Origin: Thiotrichales bacterium 19S3-11
GTDB taxonomy: Bacteria > Pseudomonadota > Gammaproteobacteria > Francisellales > Francisellaceae
Assembly (NCBI GenBank): GCA_021713295.1
Contig: JAKJJU010000005.1
Location: 1 to 64,000, forward strand
Direction: 5' to 3'
Length of the DNA stretch: 64,000 nt
This document shows, in pieces, positions 29,630-39,818 of the stretch (position 1 is its first letter; every line of letters begins with the position of its first letter). Below the pieces are notes generated by a model. That model did no database searches, was not told the DNA's origin, and saw only the letters and a program-made list of their open reading frames with translations. Made by a program: the position numbers and the translations under genes.

Positions 29630-29635
29630 ATACTA

Positions 29636-30721
29636 TTAAAAATACTCAGTAATCACTCCACCTCCAAGACAGATATCATTATCATATAAAACAACAGACT
29701 GCCCAGGGGTGATTGCCCTTTGGGGCTGCGCAAAGTTTACTTCTATATCACCAGAATCTAGTACGTTAACGCTACAGTCTTGATCACTTTGGCGATAACG
29801 GACTTTAGCTTTACATTGAAACTCTCTCTTAGGTGGTTCACCTAAAATCCAATTAAATTGATTTGCCTTTAAGTTATTAGAAAATAGTAGTGGGTGCTCT
29901 GTACCTTGAACAGCGATTAGAACATTACGTTCTAAATCTTTTTTAGCGGCAAACCACGGTGCTTCAGGTCGATTTTTAACACCGCCAATACCTAAGCCTT
30001 GACGTTGGCCGAGTGTGTAGTACATTAATCCATCGTGTTTAGCAATGATATTACCAAATTCATCCTCAATATTACCGGGTTGTGCAGGGATATAACGATT
30101 TAAAAAGTCTTTAAATTTACGTTCGCCGATAAAGCAGATGCCAGTGGAATCTTTTTTATTATGAGTAATAAAGCCAGCTTCCTCAGCCAGTGATCTAACT
30201 TTAGATTTTTCTAGTTCACCAATGGGGAAAATAGCAGGTTCTAGTTGTTTCTGATTTAATGCACATAAAAAATAGCTTTGATCTTTATTGGGATCTAAGC
30301 CTTTTAACAAGCGATATTTTCCGTGAACAAAGTCTTTCCTAACGTAATGCCCAGTTGCAATATATTGGCCACCAAGCATATAAGCATAGTCTAAAAAAGC
30401 TTTAAATTTGATTTCCTTATTGCATAAAATATCAGGGTTTGGCGTACGTCCAGCTTTATATTCTTTTAAAAAATATTCAAAGACGTAATCCCAATATTCG
30501 CTTGAAAAATTAATTTTCTTAAATGGAATTTGGAGTTTTTCACAAATTAGTTGTGCATCACTAATATCTTGAGAAGCGCTGCAATAGGTCTCATTATCGT
30601 CTTCTTCCCAGTTTTTCATAAATACAGCGGTTACATCATAACCTTCTTCTAGCAAACGTAAGGCAGAAACAGAAGAATCAACACCGCCAGATAACCCTAA
30701 AATAACTTTTTTACTCATCAT
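29636..30721 (-). CDS. mnmA: tRNA-specific 2-thiouridylase MnmA
   Basis: 361 residues. The PP-loop [16 protein letters not shown] binds ATP; the two catalytic cysteines are in [12 protein letters not shown] and [21 protein letters not shown] and QDQSYFL-type elements ([13 protein letters not shown]) and GLGIGG complete the family pattern. It thiolates U34 of tRNA-Lys, -Glu and -Gln with sulfur relayed from the IscS/Tus system. Either of two adjacent ATGs (30721 or 30718) can be the start. Its neighbours (fadH behind, an orphan ahead) do not suggest an operon partner. Confidence 0.97.
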   Translation of the reverse strand: MMSKKVILGLSGGVDSSVSALRLLEEGYDVTAVFMKNWEEDDNETYCSASQDISDAQLICEKLQIPFKKINFSSEYWDYVFEYFLKEYKAGRTPNPDILCNKEIKFKAFLDYAYMLGGQYIATGHYVRKDFVHGKYRLLKGLDPNKDQSYFLCALNQKQLEPAIFPIGELEKSKVRSLAEEAGFITHNKKDSTGICFIGERKFKDFLNRYIPAQPGNIEDEFGNIIAKHDGLMYYTLGQRQGLGIGGVKNRPEAPWFAAKKDLERNVLIAVQGTEHPLLFSNNLKANQFNWILGEPPKREFQCKAKVRYRQSDQDCSVNVLDSGDIEVNFAQPQRAITPGQSVVLYDNDICLGGGVITEYF

Positions 30722-30823
30722 ACTTACTTTATTTTTAAAAAACGTCTAAATTAATATTACTTAATAAAGGGGGGTGTTGGCGATTTTAACATGATTTTGA
30801 TCAAAGGGTAAAATATCTTACGC

Positions 30824-32848
30824 TTAAATACTCAGTGCTAGGCGCGTTGCTTGATCAATTGCACGTTTGGCATCTAATTCAGCTGCAAGGTCAGCACCTC
30901 CAATAATATGTGTTTTAATATGATTTTCTATCAGTGGTTGATAAAGCTCATTAACGGATAATTGGCCAGTGCACAAAATAATGGTATCGACATTAAGACA
31001 TTGGTCTTTATTATCAATGCTAATGTGTAACCCTTGATCATCAATTTTTTTATAGTTAACGCCAGAATGCAGCTGAACTTTTTTATGCTTTAAGGTCATT
31101 CGATGAATCCAGCCGGTTGTTTTGCCCAATCGTTTGCCAATTTTTTCATTCTTACGTTGTAACAAATGAATTTCATAAGGAGAAGGGGTAATTTTAGGGG
31201 TGGTTAGGCCACCTCTTGATTGAGCAGTGATATCAATGCCCCACTCGCTGTAGAAATGACCACAGTCATAGCCATTTGTTTGAGTGCCATGAGCAAGGTA
31301 ATCTGCAATATCGATTCCGATACCACCAGCACCCATAATGGCAACTTTTTTACCTGGTTGTTTTTTCTGGGTCAAAATCTCCATATAGGTTGCAACGCTA
31401 GGATGATCAACTCCTTCAAGATTAGGGATTCGCGGTTTAACACCACTTGAGATGATTACTTCATCAAAACCACCGTTAGTGATGGTTGCTAAATCAACGT
31501 CAGTATTTAGTTTAAGGTCAATATTTAATTGTGTAATTTTATGATTGAAGTAACGCAATGTTTCTGTAAATTCTTCTTTACCTGGAATTTTGCTGGCTAA
31601 ATTAAATTGCCCACCAAGCATTTTATTTTTTTCAAATAGCGTTACATGATGGCCCCTTTGTGCTGCTGTAATTGCAAATGCGCAACCTGCAGGGCCTGCA
31701 CCAATAACCGCAATACGTTTGTTAGTAACAGCACTTTTAAGGGTGAGTTCTGTTTCTCGACAAGCGAATGGATTAACAAGGCATGAGGCTTCTTTTTTTA
31801 GAAATACATGATCAAGGCATGCTTGATTACAGCCAATACACGTATTTATATCATCTTTTTGGTTACTTATGGCTTTATTGACAAACTCAGCATCTGCAAG
31901 GAATGGTCTTGCCATGGAAACTAAATCACAGTGCCCCTCTTTAAGTACACGTTCAATTACATCTGGGTGATTAATTCGGTTGGTTGCAACTAATGGAATA
32001 GAGACAAACGGTTTCAGTTTTTTAGTAATGGGGCTAAAAGCTGCACGTGGCACCATGGTGGCAATGGTTGGGATACGCGCTTCATGCCAGCCAATACCCG
32101 TATTAATAATTGTAACGCCGGCATCCTCAAGTGCTTCAGCTAATAGTACAACTTCATCCCAGCTAGAACCATTTTCAACCAAATCAAGCATAGATAGGCG
32201 AAACATTATGATAAAGTTGCTACCGCAAGCTTGACGAATTGCTTTGACAATTTCAACGGCAAAGCGCATTCTATTTTTAAATTCACCACCATATGAATCA
32301 TGGCGTTTATTGGTGCGTTTAACTAAAAACTGATTAATTAAATAGCCTTCAGAGCCCATAACTTCAACCCCATCATAGCCGGCAAGTTGTGCTAGAAAAG
32401 CTGTATGTGCAAACTGCTTAATGATGCGTTTGATGCCAAAATTAGTAACCGCTCTTGGTGTAAATGGTGAAATAGGTGCTTTAATTTTAGACGGTGCAAC
32501 AATTAATGGATGATAGCCATAGCGTCCAGCATGTAAAATTTGCAATAAAATTTTACTCTCATATTTGTGGATGCCTTCCGTGATAAGTTGGTGTTTTTTC
32601 GCTTCTTTCTTTGTGGTTAATTTTGCCCCAAATGGAATTAGCCAACCACGTCGAGATGGCGAAATGCCGCCAGTAACAATTAACCCAACACCACCTTTTG
32701 CTCGCTCTTGATAAAATTCAGCTAATCGCTGAAAGTTTTTTTTATCTTCTTCAAGGCCAGTATGCATAGAGCCCATAATGATACGGTTCTTTAATTGTGT
32801 AAATCCCAAATTAAGCGGCTGGTTCAAATAACTTATAGCATCAGTCAT
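30824..32848 (-). CDS. fadH: NADPH-dependent 2,4-dienoyl-CoA reductase
   Basis: 674 residues (E. coli FadH 672). The N-terminal Old-Yellow-Enzyme TIM barrel (LKNRIIMGSMHTGLEE, GGVGLIVTGG, YLINQFLVKRTNKRHDSYGG) binds FMN. The 4Fe-4S cluster ligands are in TCIGCNQACLDH and SCLVNPFAC. The C-terminal flavin/NADPH half has RIAVIGAGPAGCAFAITAAQRG and KKVAIMGAGGIGIDIADYLA. It removes double bonds at even positions during beta-oxidation of unsaturated fatty acids. Stand-alone, with AAAAGA before the start. With the MaoC-like hydratase it points to fatty-acid use. Confidence 0.96.
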   Translation of the reverse strand: MTDAISYLNQPLNLGFTQLKNRIIMGSMHTGLEEDKKNFQRLAEFYQERAKGGVGLIVTGGISPSRRGWLIPFGAKLTTKKEAKKHQLITEGIHKYESKILLQILHAGRYGYHPLIVAPSKIKAPISPFTPRAVTNFGIKRIIKQFAHTAFLAQLAGYDGVEVMGSEGYLINQFLVKRTNKRHDSYGGEFKNRMRFAVEIVKAIRQACGSNFIIMFRLSMLDLVENGSSWDEVVLLAEALEDAGVTIINTGIGWHEARIPTIATMVPRAAFSPITKKLKPFVSIPLVATNRINHPDVIERVLKEGHCDLVSMARPFLADAEFVNKAISNQKDDINTCIGCNQACLDHVFLKKEASCLVNPFACRETELTLKSAVTNKRIAVIGAGPAGCAFAITAAQRGHHVTLFEKNKMLGGQFNLASKIPGKEEFTETLRYFNHKITQLNIDLKLNTDVDLATITNGGFDEVIISSGVKPRIPNLEGVDHPSVATYMEILTQKKQPGKKVAIMGAGGIGIDIADYLAHGTQTNGYDCGHFYSEWGIDITAQSRGGLTTPKITPSPYEIHLLQRKNEKIGKRLGKTTGWIHRMTLKHKKVQLHSGVNYKKIDDQGLHISIDNKDQCLNVDTIILCTGQLSVNELYQPLIENHIKTHIIGGADLAAELDAKRAIDQATRLALSI

Positions 32849-32901
32849 TGTCTTTTCTTTTCAAATCCATTGATCTTTATTATGGAGATAGTTTACCTGA
32901 G

Positions 32902-34017
32902 TTAGTTAGGAAGATAAATCGTGCCTAAGCTTAATTGTTCATCGGCGCCAGTTACTGAAGTTAAATTAGATACCCTATGCTCAAGCCTCATCATACTAAG
33001 CCAAGCAATTAATGAAGCTTCAACCCAAGTTGGTGCAATGCCTAATGTTTCAGTCGTATCTACACTGATAGGCTGAAGTTCCAGCTTTAAGCGCTTAACT
33101 AAGTCAGTGTTATAAGCCCCACCACCAGATAAGTATACACTTTCAGTCTCAGGCTGTGCTTTGAGAATTGCATTAGCAATGGTTTTGGCAGTTAATTGGC
33201 TTAGTGTTGCCTGAATATCTTCAGGTTTTAATGGGTTGTCAATTTGAGTTAAGTAGCTATTAAGCCATTTTTGATTGAAGTATTCTTTACCTGTACTTTT
33301 AGGATATGATTTTTTAAAATAGGGATCAGTTAATAATAAATTAAGTAGTTGCTCATAAACCATGCCACTGGCGGCCCAACGACCTTGATCATCATAGGTC
33401 TTGTCATGCTGATAAATGCTTTGATACCAGAGATCCAATAGGGCATTGCTGGGGCCTGTATCAAAACCGATAACATCATTACACTTAGGGTTAAGACAAG
33501 AGATATTGGCAATGCCTCCCAAATTGACAATCACTCTTTTTTCATGGTCACTTTTAAAGACTGCTTGATGAAATGCCGGCGCTAGTGGCGCACCTTGGCC
33601 ACCATAGGCCATATCAAGTCTTCTAAAGTCACCAATAGTGGTTAGGTTGGTTGTTTTGGCAATCAGTTGCATATTACCTAATTGCCAAGTGAAGGGATAG
33701 GGCTGGTTGGGCTGATGATATATCGTTTGACCATGGCACCCAATTGCAGTAATGTCGCTGTGGCTAACATTAGAGTGGTGTATTATTTGGTTGGCGGCAT
33801 AGGCATAAAGTTCACCTAATTGAGTATCTAATGTGCCAATTTCTTTTAAACTGCCTTCAGCTGCGTTAATTAGATTTAATAATCTTTTTTTCAATTGATT
33901 GGGAAATTCGATAGATTGTGTCGTAATTATTTGAGGTGTTATTTGATCAAATGAGACGATCACACAATCAATTGCATCTAAGCTTGTGCCACTCATTATG
34001 CCAAGGTAAAAACTCAT
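32902..34017 (-). CDS. anmK: Anhydro-N-acetylmuramic acid kinase
   Basis: 371 residues (E. coli 369). Signature segments: YLGIMSGTSLDAIDCVI at the N-terminus, AIGCHGQTIYHQP, VNLGGIANISCL, GFDTGPSNALLDLW, YLSGGGAYN and GIAPTWVEASLIAWL. It phosphorylates and opens anhydro-MurNAc during peptidoglycan recycling, producing MurNAc-6-phosphate. The start overlaps the stop of the upstream membrane-protein gene by four bases (ATGA at 34014-34017), so the two, and probably the DsbG-like gene before them, form one operon. Confidence 0.96.
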   Translation of the reverse strand: MSFYLGIMSGTSLDAIDCVIVSFDQITPQIITTQSIEFPNQLKKRLLNLINAAEGSLKEIGTLDTQLGELYAYAANQIIHHSNVSHSDITAIGCHGQTIYHQPNQPYPFTWQLGNMQLIAKTTNLTTIGDFRRLDMAYGGQGAPLAPAFHQAVFKSDHEKRVIVNLGGIANISCLNPKCNDVIGFDTGPSNALLDLWYQSIYQHDKTYDDQGRWAASGMVYEQLLNLLLTDPYFKKSYPKSTGKEYFNQKWLNSYLTQIDNPLKPEDIQATLSQLTAKTIANAILKAQPETESVYLSGGGAYNTDLVKRLKLELQPISVDTTETLGIAPTWVEASLIAWLSMMRLEHRVSNLTSVTGADEQLSLGTIYLPN

Positions 34018-34376
34018 AGTACGCCCAAATCTTTACCTAGTTGATAATTCTTATAGGCGCGATAGCATAGGGTAAAAATCATATAGGCCATATAAAGGTA
34101 AATAGCAAAAACAAAAATACTCAGATACATAGGAATACTTTTGGTACCATGAATATTTTCAGGGGTTATTACATAGCTGGCGATAAAGTTAATGGTAATT
34201 AAAGCAAGTAAAAATATAAGTGTTAAAGCCGAGTATATTTTACAACTTTTGATGCGTCGGTACTTCCATTCAAATACAGCTTCGGTTGAAGCATTTGGGT
34301 AACGATCTGGGCGGATATTTAAAGCTAATACCCACGCAATCAATGTAATAACTGCATAAAATAGTAGAAATATCAT
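34014..34376 (-). CDS. Small inner-membrane protein, unknown function
   Basis: 120 residues with three hydrophobic segments (about 1-18, 48-68 and 82-105) separated by a basic loop (EWKYRRIKSCKIY). No family recognised. It lies four bases after the stop of the DsbG-like lipoprotein and overlaps anmK by four bases, so it is cotranscribed with both. It may serve an envelope role, but nothing in the sequence specifies it. Confidence 0.72.
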   Translation of the reverse strand: MIFLLFYAVITLIAWVLALNIRPDRYPNASTEAVFEWKYRRIKSCKIYSALTLIFLLALITINFIASYVITPENIHGTKSIPMYLSIFVFAIYLYMAYMIFTLCYRAYKNYQLGKDLGVL

Positions 34377-34380
34377 TAAG

Positions 34381-35202
34381 CTATTCCCATTTGTTGCTTA
34401 GGCTATTTACTAATGCTTGCGTATTTTGCTGAGGCATACCCTGATCCATTTTTACAAGGCCATTGACAGTTTTATAGAGGATAATTGGCGTGACATACAT
34501 TTTATTGCTCATCATAAACTGCATATTTTTATCTAATTGAGCTTTTGCTTGAGCTGATGGTTTCATATCAGGTGCAATGCCGCCTTCTTCTTTGCTTTCA
34601 TTAAAGTTTTTTTCATTCTCTTCCAGTGCCTTAATTGGGTTGGGACTGTCAAAAATAGCCATTGTTTTGGCTGCACTGTCAGGTTTAACAGCTCCAATTA
34701 ATATCCAACGAATGGCTAAATTACCACTTTGAATCTCAGGCTGTAATGAAGTATATAATAGGTGGCAAAAGTGACAGTTTGGATCTGCAATAACATAAGC
34801 TTTATGAGGTGCATTGGGCTTGCCTTGTTCTATATAATGAGTGTTTTTAGCCTCTTTAAAAGCAGTAACAGCTGTTTTGGGTTGGATATAGGTTTCATAA
34901 TCAATACGCTGTTGATTAATGCCATTTTCATTGTAATAAGGGCCACTAAATAAAAAGCTACCGTCTTTAGCGACATATAAAATACCTTCTTGACCACCTT
35001 TAGATTGTATGACAAATCCATATAGTTGATCATTTGCATCGAAACTGCGTATGATTTTAGCTTGGCCAAAGGTGACTTTATTAACCAGTTTTTCAGCCTT
35101 TTTAGGGTTGGCTGTGTTTGAAGAAAAGCAACCAGTTAAAGCTAGTGTGCCGGCGAATAAACTCACTAGTAAAGCTTGTTTGATAGAAAAGTTTTTTTTC
35201 AT
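34381..35202 (-). CDS. DsbG-like thiol:disulfide lipoprotein
   Basis: 273 residues. The signal peptide ends in lipobox LTGC with Cys25, so the protein is predicted to be a lipoprotein rather than a soluble periplasmic one like E. coli DsbG. An N-terminal DsbC/DsbG dimerisation-like region precedes a thioredoxin fold with active site DPNCHFCHLLY (CxxC with His-Phe between), followed by LIGAVKPDSAAKTMAIF, very close to the DsbG segment LVGVIKPESPAT. A cis-Pro loop YVTPIILY faces the active site. Likely role: reducing or isomerising disulfides in envelope proteins. No DsbD-type partner is nearby. First gene of a three-gene operon with 34014-34376 and anmK. Confidence 0.85.
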   Translation of the reverse strand: MKKNFSIKQALLVSLFAGTLALTGCFSSNTANPKKAEKLVNKVTFGQAKIIRSFDANDQLYGFVIQSKGGQEGILYVAKDGSFLFSGPYYNENGINQQRIDYETYIQPKTAVTAFKEAKNTHYIEQGKPNAPHKAYVIADPNCHFCHLLYTSLQPEIQSGNLAIRWILIGAVKPDSAAKTMAIFDSPNPIKALEENEKNFNESKEEGGIAPDMKPSAQAKAQLDKNMQFMMSNKMYVTPIILYKTVNGLVKMDQGMPQQNTQALVNSLSNKWE

Positions 35203-35431
35203 ATACGTATGATCCTATTTCATCAATTTACATATAATGGTATTGATTGTAAGCATAGCCTATGTTTTAGCTGATATTCAAGGGAAATTAACAGAATTCA
35301 ATTAGGATTTTGATTAATATAGGCAAAGACTAAATATGGATTAAAATTAATTGATTTTGCTTAATGTAATATAGATGTAACACGATATAAGTACAATCAG
35401 AATGAGTTAAAGGAAAAAAGGCATAAGATAG

Positions 35432-36652
35432 ATGAAATTTATAAAACAAACTAAATTTATTATTGTTTGTTTGGTTGCTGTTCATACAAATAAGTTAATA
35501 GCAATGAATCAAATTAATGATGATCAGATTGACCTTAAATTAGCATCGCTTCAAAATCAGATAACACAATTAAAAAACCAAATTAAATTACAGAAAACTA
35601 CCAAGCATTCAGAAACTAAATCACTGGTTTCAACTAATTCAGTGATTGCAAAGCTATTATCATCTGGAGGCGCTACTTATTCACGTGAACAGGCATTATT
35701 AGATTCAATTAAACAGAGACAGACTAAGCCACATCAGGTTTATTTAGGTGGTAAAATAGAGCAGGTCAGCACTTATAATTCAGATAGTATTAATGATAGT
35801 GGTGCTTATAATTCATCAACAGAGTTTTTATCAAAAGCAAAAATAGGCGTGTTAACACGGTTCTCTCCTTGGGTAAGTGGTTTTTTTAGCTTTCAAGGCT
35901 CATCTAATGCTTCATCGATAGCTGCAAAGGAAAATTATATTTTAATTAATAATGGCCAAACACCACTGTATCTGATTGCGGGTTCAAAATACGTTGACTT
36001 TGGTAATTTTCAACGTTTTGCAGCTAGTATTGATCCGTTAAATAGAGTTTTTTGGATATCTAATGATGTTAGTCAAATTGAAGGGGGCTATTATAGTTCT
36101 GGTTTAAATGTACAAGTAACAGCATTTAACGGCAGTAGCAAAACGAATACTAATAGTAATCAAATAGCAAATAATGCTGAAACAGTATATTATCAATTTA
36201 ACCCAACGAATGAGCTGTCTTTTCATTTAGGCGGTGCTTATATTAATGCAATTAATGAAACAGCGTCTCTAGCTAATTCAACCTCAGTTGTATTAACGGA
36301 TAACCAAAGAACTGCTGCATTTGACTTTTTTGGTGGTGGTGGCATTACAATAAACTCAAAAAATTCATTGCAGTATAGTGCTGAATATACACAAACACGA
36401 CAAATAAATAATAGAACTTCAAGTGCTTGGCTTATAGCATCTGCTTATCAAGCGCAGTTATTTTCTAGGGTTTATCAATTATTTTTAAACTATAGCGCTT
36501 TAAATGCATTAACGGGCCATTATAATCAATATTTAATTGGCTTAAAAAGTAATATATACGGCATAAGATTAGGCATAGATTATGCACTATTGACCGCATC
36601 GGAAGTGAAAAATGATCATTTAGTTGAATTAAAGCTTGAGTATGTTTTTTAA
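35432..36652 (+). CDS. LbtU-family outer-membrane porin, second paralogue
   Basis: 406 residues. It has a hydrophobic signal segment, then a coiled coil (DLKLASLQNQITQLKNQIKLQ) as in the paralogue at 5745-7157, a Lys/Thr-rich linker, and a barrel domain. Shared landmarks: VYLGGKIEQ against IYLGGKGELQ, and KYVDFGNFQRFAASIDP against KTVDFGDFSMVNTYIPG. It ends LVELKLEYVF, with the terminal Phe of outer-membrane barrels. It is shorter and much more diverged than the first copy and is divergent from the DsbG-like operon. The stop shares TTAA with the convergent glpX stop (36649-36652). Substrate unknown; a siderophore or small-molecule channel is a family-based guess. Confidence 0.75.
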   Translation: MKFIKQTKFIIVCLVAVHTNKLIAMNQINDDQIDLKLASLQNQITQLKNQIKLQKTTKHSETKSLVSTNSVIAKLLSSGGATYSREQALLDSIKQRQTKPHQVYLGGKIEQVSTYNSDSINDSGAYNSSTEFLSKAKIGVLTRFSPWVSGFFSFQGSSNASSIAAKENYILINNGQTPLYLIAGSKYVDFGNFQRFAASIDPLNRVFWISNDVSQIEGGYYSSGLNVQVTAFNGSSKTNTNSNQIANNAETVYYQFNPTNELSFHLGGAYINAINETASLANSTSVVLTDNQRTAAFDFFGGGGITINSKNSLQYSAEYTQTRQINNRTSSAWLIASAYQAQLFSRVYQLFLNYSALNALTGHYNQYLIGLKSNIYGIRLGIDYALLTASEVKNDHLVELKLEYVF

Positions 36653-37626
36653 TTTTCTAGATACTCAAACCCATGTTTAAAGTTGAAGTTATGTTGCGCT
36701 TCTATATGACGGACAGTACCTGTTTTGGAGCGCATCACGATACTATGCGTTTTTGCAAGTTTACCATCTCTTCTGACACCATTTAAAAATTGACCATCGG
36801 TAACACCAGTTGCAGCAAATAGTACATCACCACCAGCTAGTTCGTGTAATGTATATTTTTGCTCTAGATCGGTGATACCCCATTTATGCGCACGTGCAAT
36901 TTCATCTTCATTTCTAAATAGAAGTCTGCCTTGCATTTGTCCGCCTAAGCATCGTAAAGCGGCTGCACCTAAAACACCTTCAGGAGCTCCTCCAGTTCCC
37001 ATATACAAGTCAATTCCACTGTCAGCTTGAGCCGTTGCAATCACTGCAGAGACATCACCATCATCGATTAACACGATACGAGCACCAATTTTTCTAACTG
37101 ATTGAATTAAGTCATGATGTCGAGGGCGGTCAAGGATGCAAACAACTAATGCTTCAACTGGGACGCCTTTATATTCAGCAAGTCGCTGAATGTTCTCTTC
37201 GGGTGTGAAATCAAGATCAACCAAGTCTTGAGGTAAATCCTTACCACCAATGGCGATTTTTTCCATATAAACATCTGGTGCATTTAAAAAACCGCCTTTT
37301 TCTGCCATAGCAATGACCGCTAGCGCATTAGGTCTACCAGTTGCTGTAATTGTTGTGCCTTCAAGAGGGTCTAGGGCAATATCTAACTCTGGGCCAGAGT
37401 TATGATTACCAACTTTTTCACCAATATAAAGCATAGGTGCTTCATCGCGCTCACCTTCACCAATGACAACAGTACCATCAATGGATAAGCCATTTAGAGC
37501 TCGGCGCATGGCATCAACTGCAGCTTGGTCAGCCGCCTTTTCATCACCTTTTCCCATTAATCGCCATGCAGAAAGGGCTGCAGCTTCAGTAACACGGACA
37601 GATTCAAGTGCAAGATTACGATCCAT
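36649..37626 (-). CDS. glpX: Fructose-1,6-bisphosphatase class II
   Basis: 325 residues from ATG 37626. A longer frame to 37713 adds 29 residues that match nothing, whereas MDRNLALESVRVTEAAALSA aligns with the E. coli GlpX N-terminus, and GAGGAG lies upstream. Active-site segments: TVVIGEGERDEAPML, ALDPLEGTT, GGFLNAPDVYMEK, TGGAPEGVLGAAALRCLGG and ATGVTDGQFLNGV. It hydrolyses fructose-1,6-bisphosphate for gluconeogenesis. In Francisella this class II enzyme is the only FBPase and is needed for growth on amino acids; the same may hold here. GC content and codon use are higher than in the neighbours, fitting strong expression. Confidence 0.96.
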   Translation of the reverse strand: MDRNLALESVRVTEAAALSAWRLMGKGDEKAADQAAVDAMRRALNGLSIDGTVVIGEGERDEAPMLYIGEKVGNHNSGPELDIALDPLEGTTITATGRPNALAVIAMAEKGGFLNAPDVYMEKIAIGGKDLPQDLVDLDFTPEENIQRLAEYKGVPVEALVVCILDRPRHHDLIQSVRKIGARIVLIDDGDVSAVIATAQADSGIDLYMGTGGAPEGVLGAAALRCLGGQMQGRLLFRNEDEIARAHKWGITDLEQKYTLHELAGGDVLFAATGVTDGQFLNGVRRDGKLAKTHSIVMRSKTGTVRHIEAQHNFNFKHGFEYLEN

Positions 37627-37733
37627 AAGTATGGTCACTCCTCTAAGATTACTAATCATTTGATTGGCCGTTAGTTTAGCCGATTGACGCTTGTTAGACA
37701 AAGGAAAAACCAAATTTCTGATTTTAACATGGT

Positions 37734-39794
37734 TTAAGCTTGTTTGAATTTAATACCATCACCGAGCCAACGTTGAATAAGCTGTGGTACTAAATTGGGT
37801 TCTTTAGCGAGTAATTGATCAGATATTTCTTCGACTAATGTGAGTTGATTACGATCACGGATAAGATCAGCAACCCGAAACGTAATATTTCCTGTTTGTT
37901 TTGTGCCTAGTAATTCACCAGGACCTCTTATGGATAAATCTTTCTCGGCAATAATAAATCCATCGTGGTAACGGCGCATGACATCTAAACGTTCTTTTGC
38001 AGTTTGGCTTAAGGGGGGGTGATATAATAATATGCAAGTGCCTTTAAGTTTGCCTCGGCCAACACGCCCACGTAATTGGTGTAACTGAGATAAGCCCAAT
38101 CTTTCAGGATTTTCAATGACCATAATTGATGCATTAGCGACGTCAACGCCAACTTCAATTACCGTAGTTGCTACTAAAAGCTGAATATCTCCGGCTTTAA
38201 AGCGTTGCATGATGTCAATTTTATTTTTAGCCTTCATTTTTCCATGAATCAGCGCAACATTAATGTCATTAAAGGCATGTTTTAACAGTTCAAGGGTATT
38301 TTCTGCAGCTTGGAGTTCTGATAAAGCATCAGACTCCTCTATTAAAGGGCAGACCCAATAAGCTTGTGTACCTTCATTAAATTCAGTTTTTAGTTTATTA
38401 ATCAGGTCATTGCGCTTTTGATTTGATAATACAGCTGTTTGGATGCCTGCTCTGCCTTTAGGTAATTCATCAATAATAGAAACATCTAAATCACCGTAAA
38501 CGGCCATAGTCAGTGTGCGAGGAATTGGTGTAGCACTCATTACAAGCTGATGAGGGCTATAACTATCTATTTTACCTTTATTTAGTAAGTCATAACGTTG
38601 TTGAACGCCAAAACGATGTTGTTCGTCAATGATAACGAGGGCTAATTGTTTAAATAGGATGTTGTCCTGAAAAACAGCATGTGTACCAATTAAGATATCA
38701 ATTTGACCATTAATGAGTTCATCAAGAATAATTTTTCGTTGTTTTTTAGTTGTTTTATTGGTGATTAATGCACATTTGATGGCTAACGGATCAAACCATA
38801 AACAAAAATTATGATAATGCTGTTCGGCTAAAATTTCAGTGGGAGCCATAAGTGCTGTTTGACGATTATTTTCAGCTATTAATAATGCTGCTGCAGCTGC
38901 GACAATCGTTTTACCTGAACCGACATCACCTTGAACCAGTCGAGCCATTGGGGTGGGCCTTTTAAGGTCAGATTGAATTTCTTCAATAACTTTGTATTGT
39001 GCCTTAGTTGGTTGAAAAGCTAAATTCTGTATAAACTCTTTTAGACGGTTTGCTGAAGTGATGACATGTGAATTAAATTTTTGGTTATTAGTTTTTGCCA
39101 GTTGAATACTCAAGCGATGGGCAATTAACTCTTCAATAATTAATCGCCTTTGAAAGGCATACTGAAAAACTTTCAGACGATTTAAATCAACTGTTTTAGG
39201 TGGGTGATGAATGAAATGCAATGACTCATCAAGTTCTTTTAGGTGGTATTGCTGAATAAGCCAATTAGGCAAAATATCATCTAAATGATAGTTGCTATCT
39301 TCGAGTATGATGCGTATATATTTAGCAATCATCTGTGAACTTAGACCTTCAGTTGCGGGATAGATAGGAGTCAGTCGATCAGGTAGCTGGTGAGGTTTAT
39401 TAGGATATAGTAATTTATATTCAGGATGAATCATTTGCCAGCTACCTGACTGAATTTTTACCTGCCCATAGAGCTGTATTTTCTGTCCTTTGCGTAATTG
39501 AGCAATTTGATTGGGGAAAAAATGAAAAAAAATCACTTCTAATGTGTGCTGGCTATGATCTTTGACAGTAAGTTTAAGTCTTTTACTACGAGCTTTAATT
39601 ACTTGAGCATTAACGATAATGCCTTCAATCTGCGCCATTTGGTCAAAGGATAATAAATTAATTGAGTTAAGCTTTGTCCTATCTTGATAGTCTCTAGGTA
39701 AATGAAATAGTAAATCACTGACACTATGAATATTTAATTTCATAAATTTATTAATTAACTGATTGCCAATACCTTTAATCTGATCTAATTGCAT
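37734..39794 (-). CDS. recG: ATP-dependent DNA helicase RecG
   Basis: 686 residues (E. coli 693). The N-terminal wedge/OB domain has IEGIIVNAQVIKARSKRLK and QKIQLYGQVKIQSGSWQMIHPE. Helicase motifs: RLVQGDVGSGKTIVAAAAAL (Walker A), LMAPTEILAEQHY, IGTHAVFQDN, VIIDEQHRFGVQQR (DEQH), MSATPIPRTL, VATTVIEVGVDVANA and QLRGRVGRG. It remodels stalled forks and Holliday junctions. 24 bp separate it from the start-side neighbour asmA and about 107 bp from glpX, so transcription may run asmA-recG-glpX. Confidence 0.97.
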   Translation of the reverse strand: MQLDQIKGIGNQLINKFMKLNIHSVSDLLFHLPRDYQDRTKLNSINLLSFDQMAQIEGIIVNAQVIKARSKRLKLTVKDHSQHTLEVIFFHFFPNQIAQLRKGQKIQLYGQVKIQSGSWQMIHPEYKLLYPNKPHQLPDRLTPIYPATEGLSSQMIAKYIRIILEDSNYHLDDILPNWLIQQYHLKELDESLHFIHHPPKTVDLNRLKVFQYAFQRRLIIEELIAHRLSIQLAKTNNQKFNSHVITSANRLKEFIQNLAFQPTKAQYKVIEEIQSDLKRPTPMARLVQGDVGSGKTIVAAAAALLIAENNRQTALMAPTEILAEQHYHNFCLWFDPLAIKCALITNKTTKKQRKIILDELINGQIDILIGTHAVFQDNILFKQLALVIIDEQHRFGVQQRYDLLNKGKIDSYSPHQLVMSATPIPRTLTMAVYGDLDVSIIDELPKGRAGIQTAVLSNQKRNDLINKLKTEFNEGTQAYWVCPLIEESDALSELQAAENTLELLKHAFNDINVALIHGKMKAKNKIDIMQRFKAGDIQLLVATTVIEVGVDVANASIMVIENPERLGLSQLHQLRGRVGRGKLKGTCILLYHPPLSQTAKERLDVMRRYHDGFIIAEKDLSIRGPGELLGTKQTGNITFRVADLIRDRNQLTLVEEISDQLLAKEPNLVPQLIQRWLGDGIKFKQA

Positions 39795-39818
39795 AAGCGA
39801 TACTCTTTTAAATAGTTA

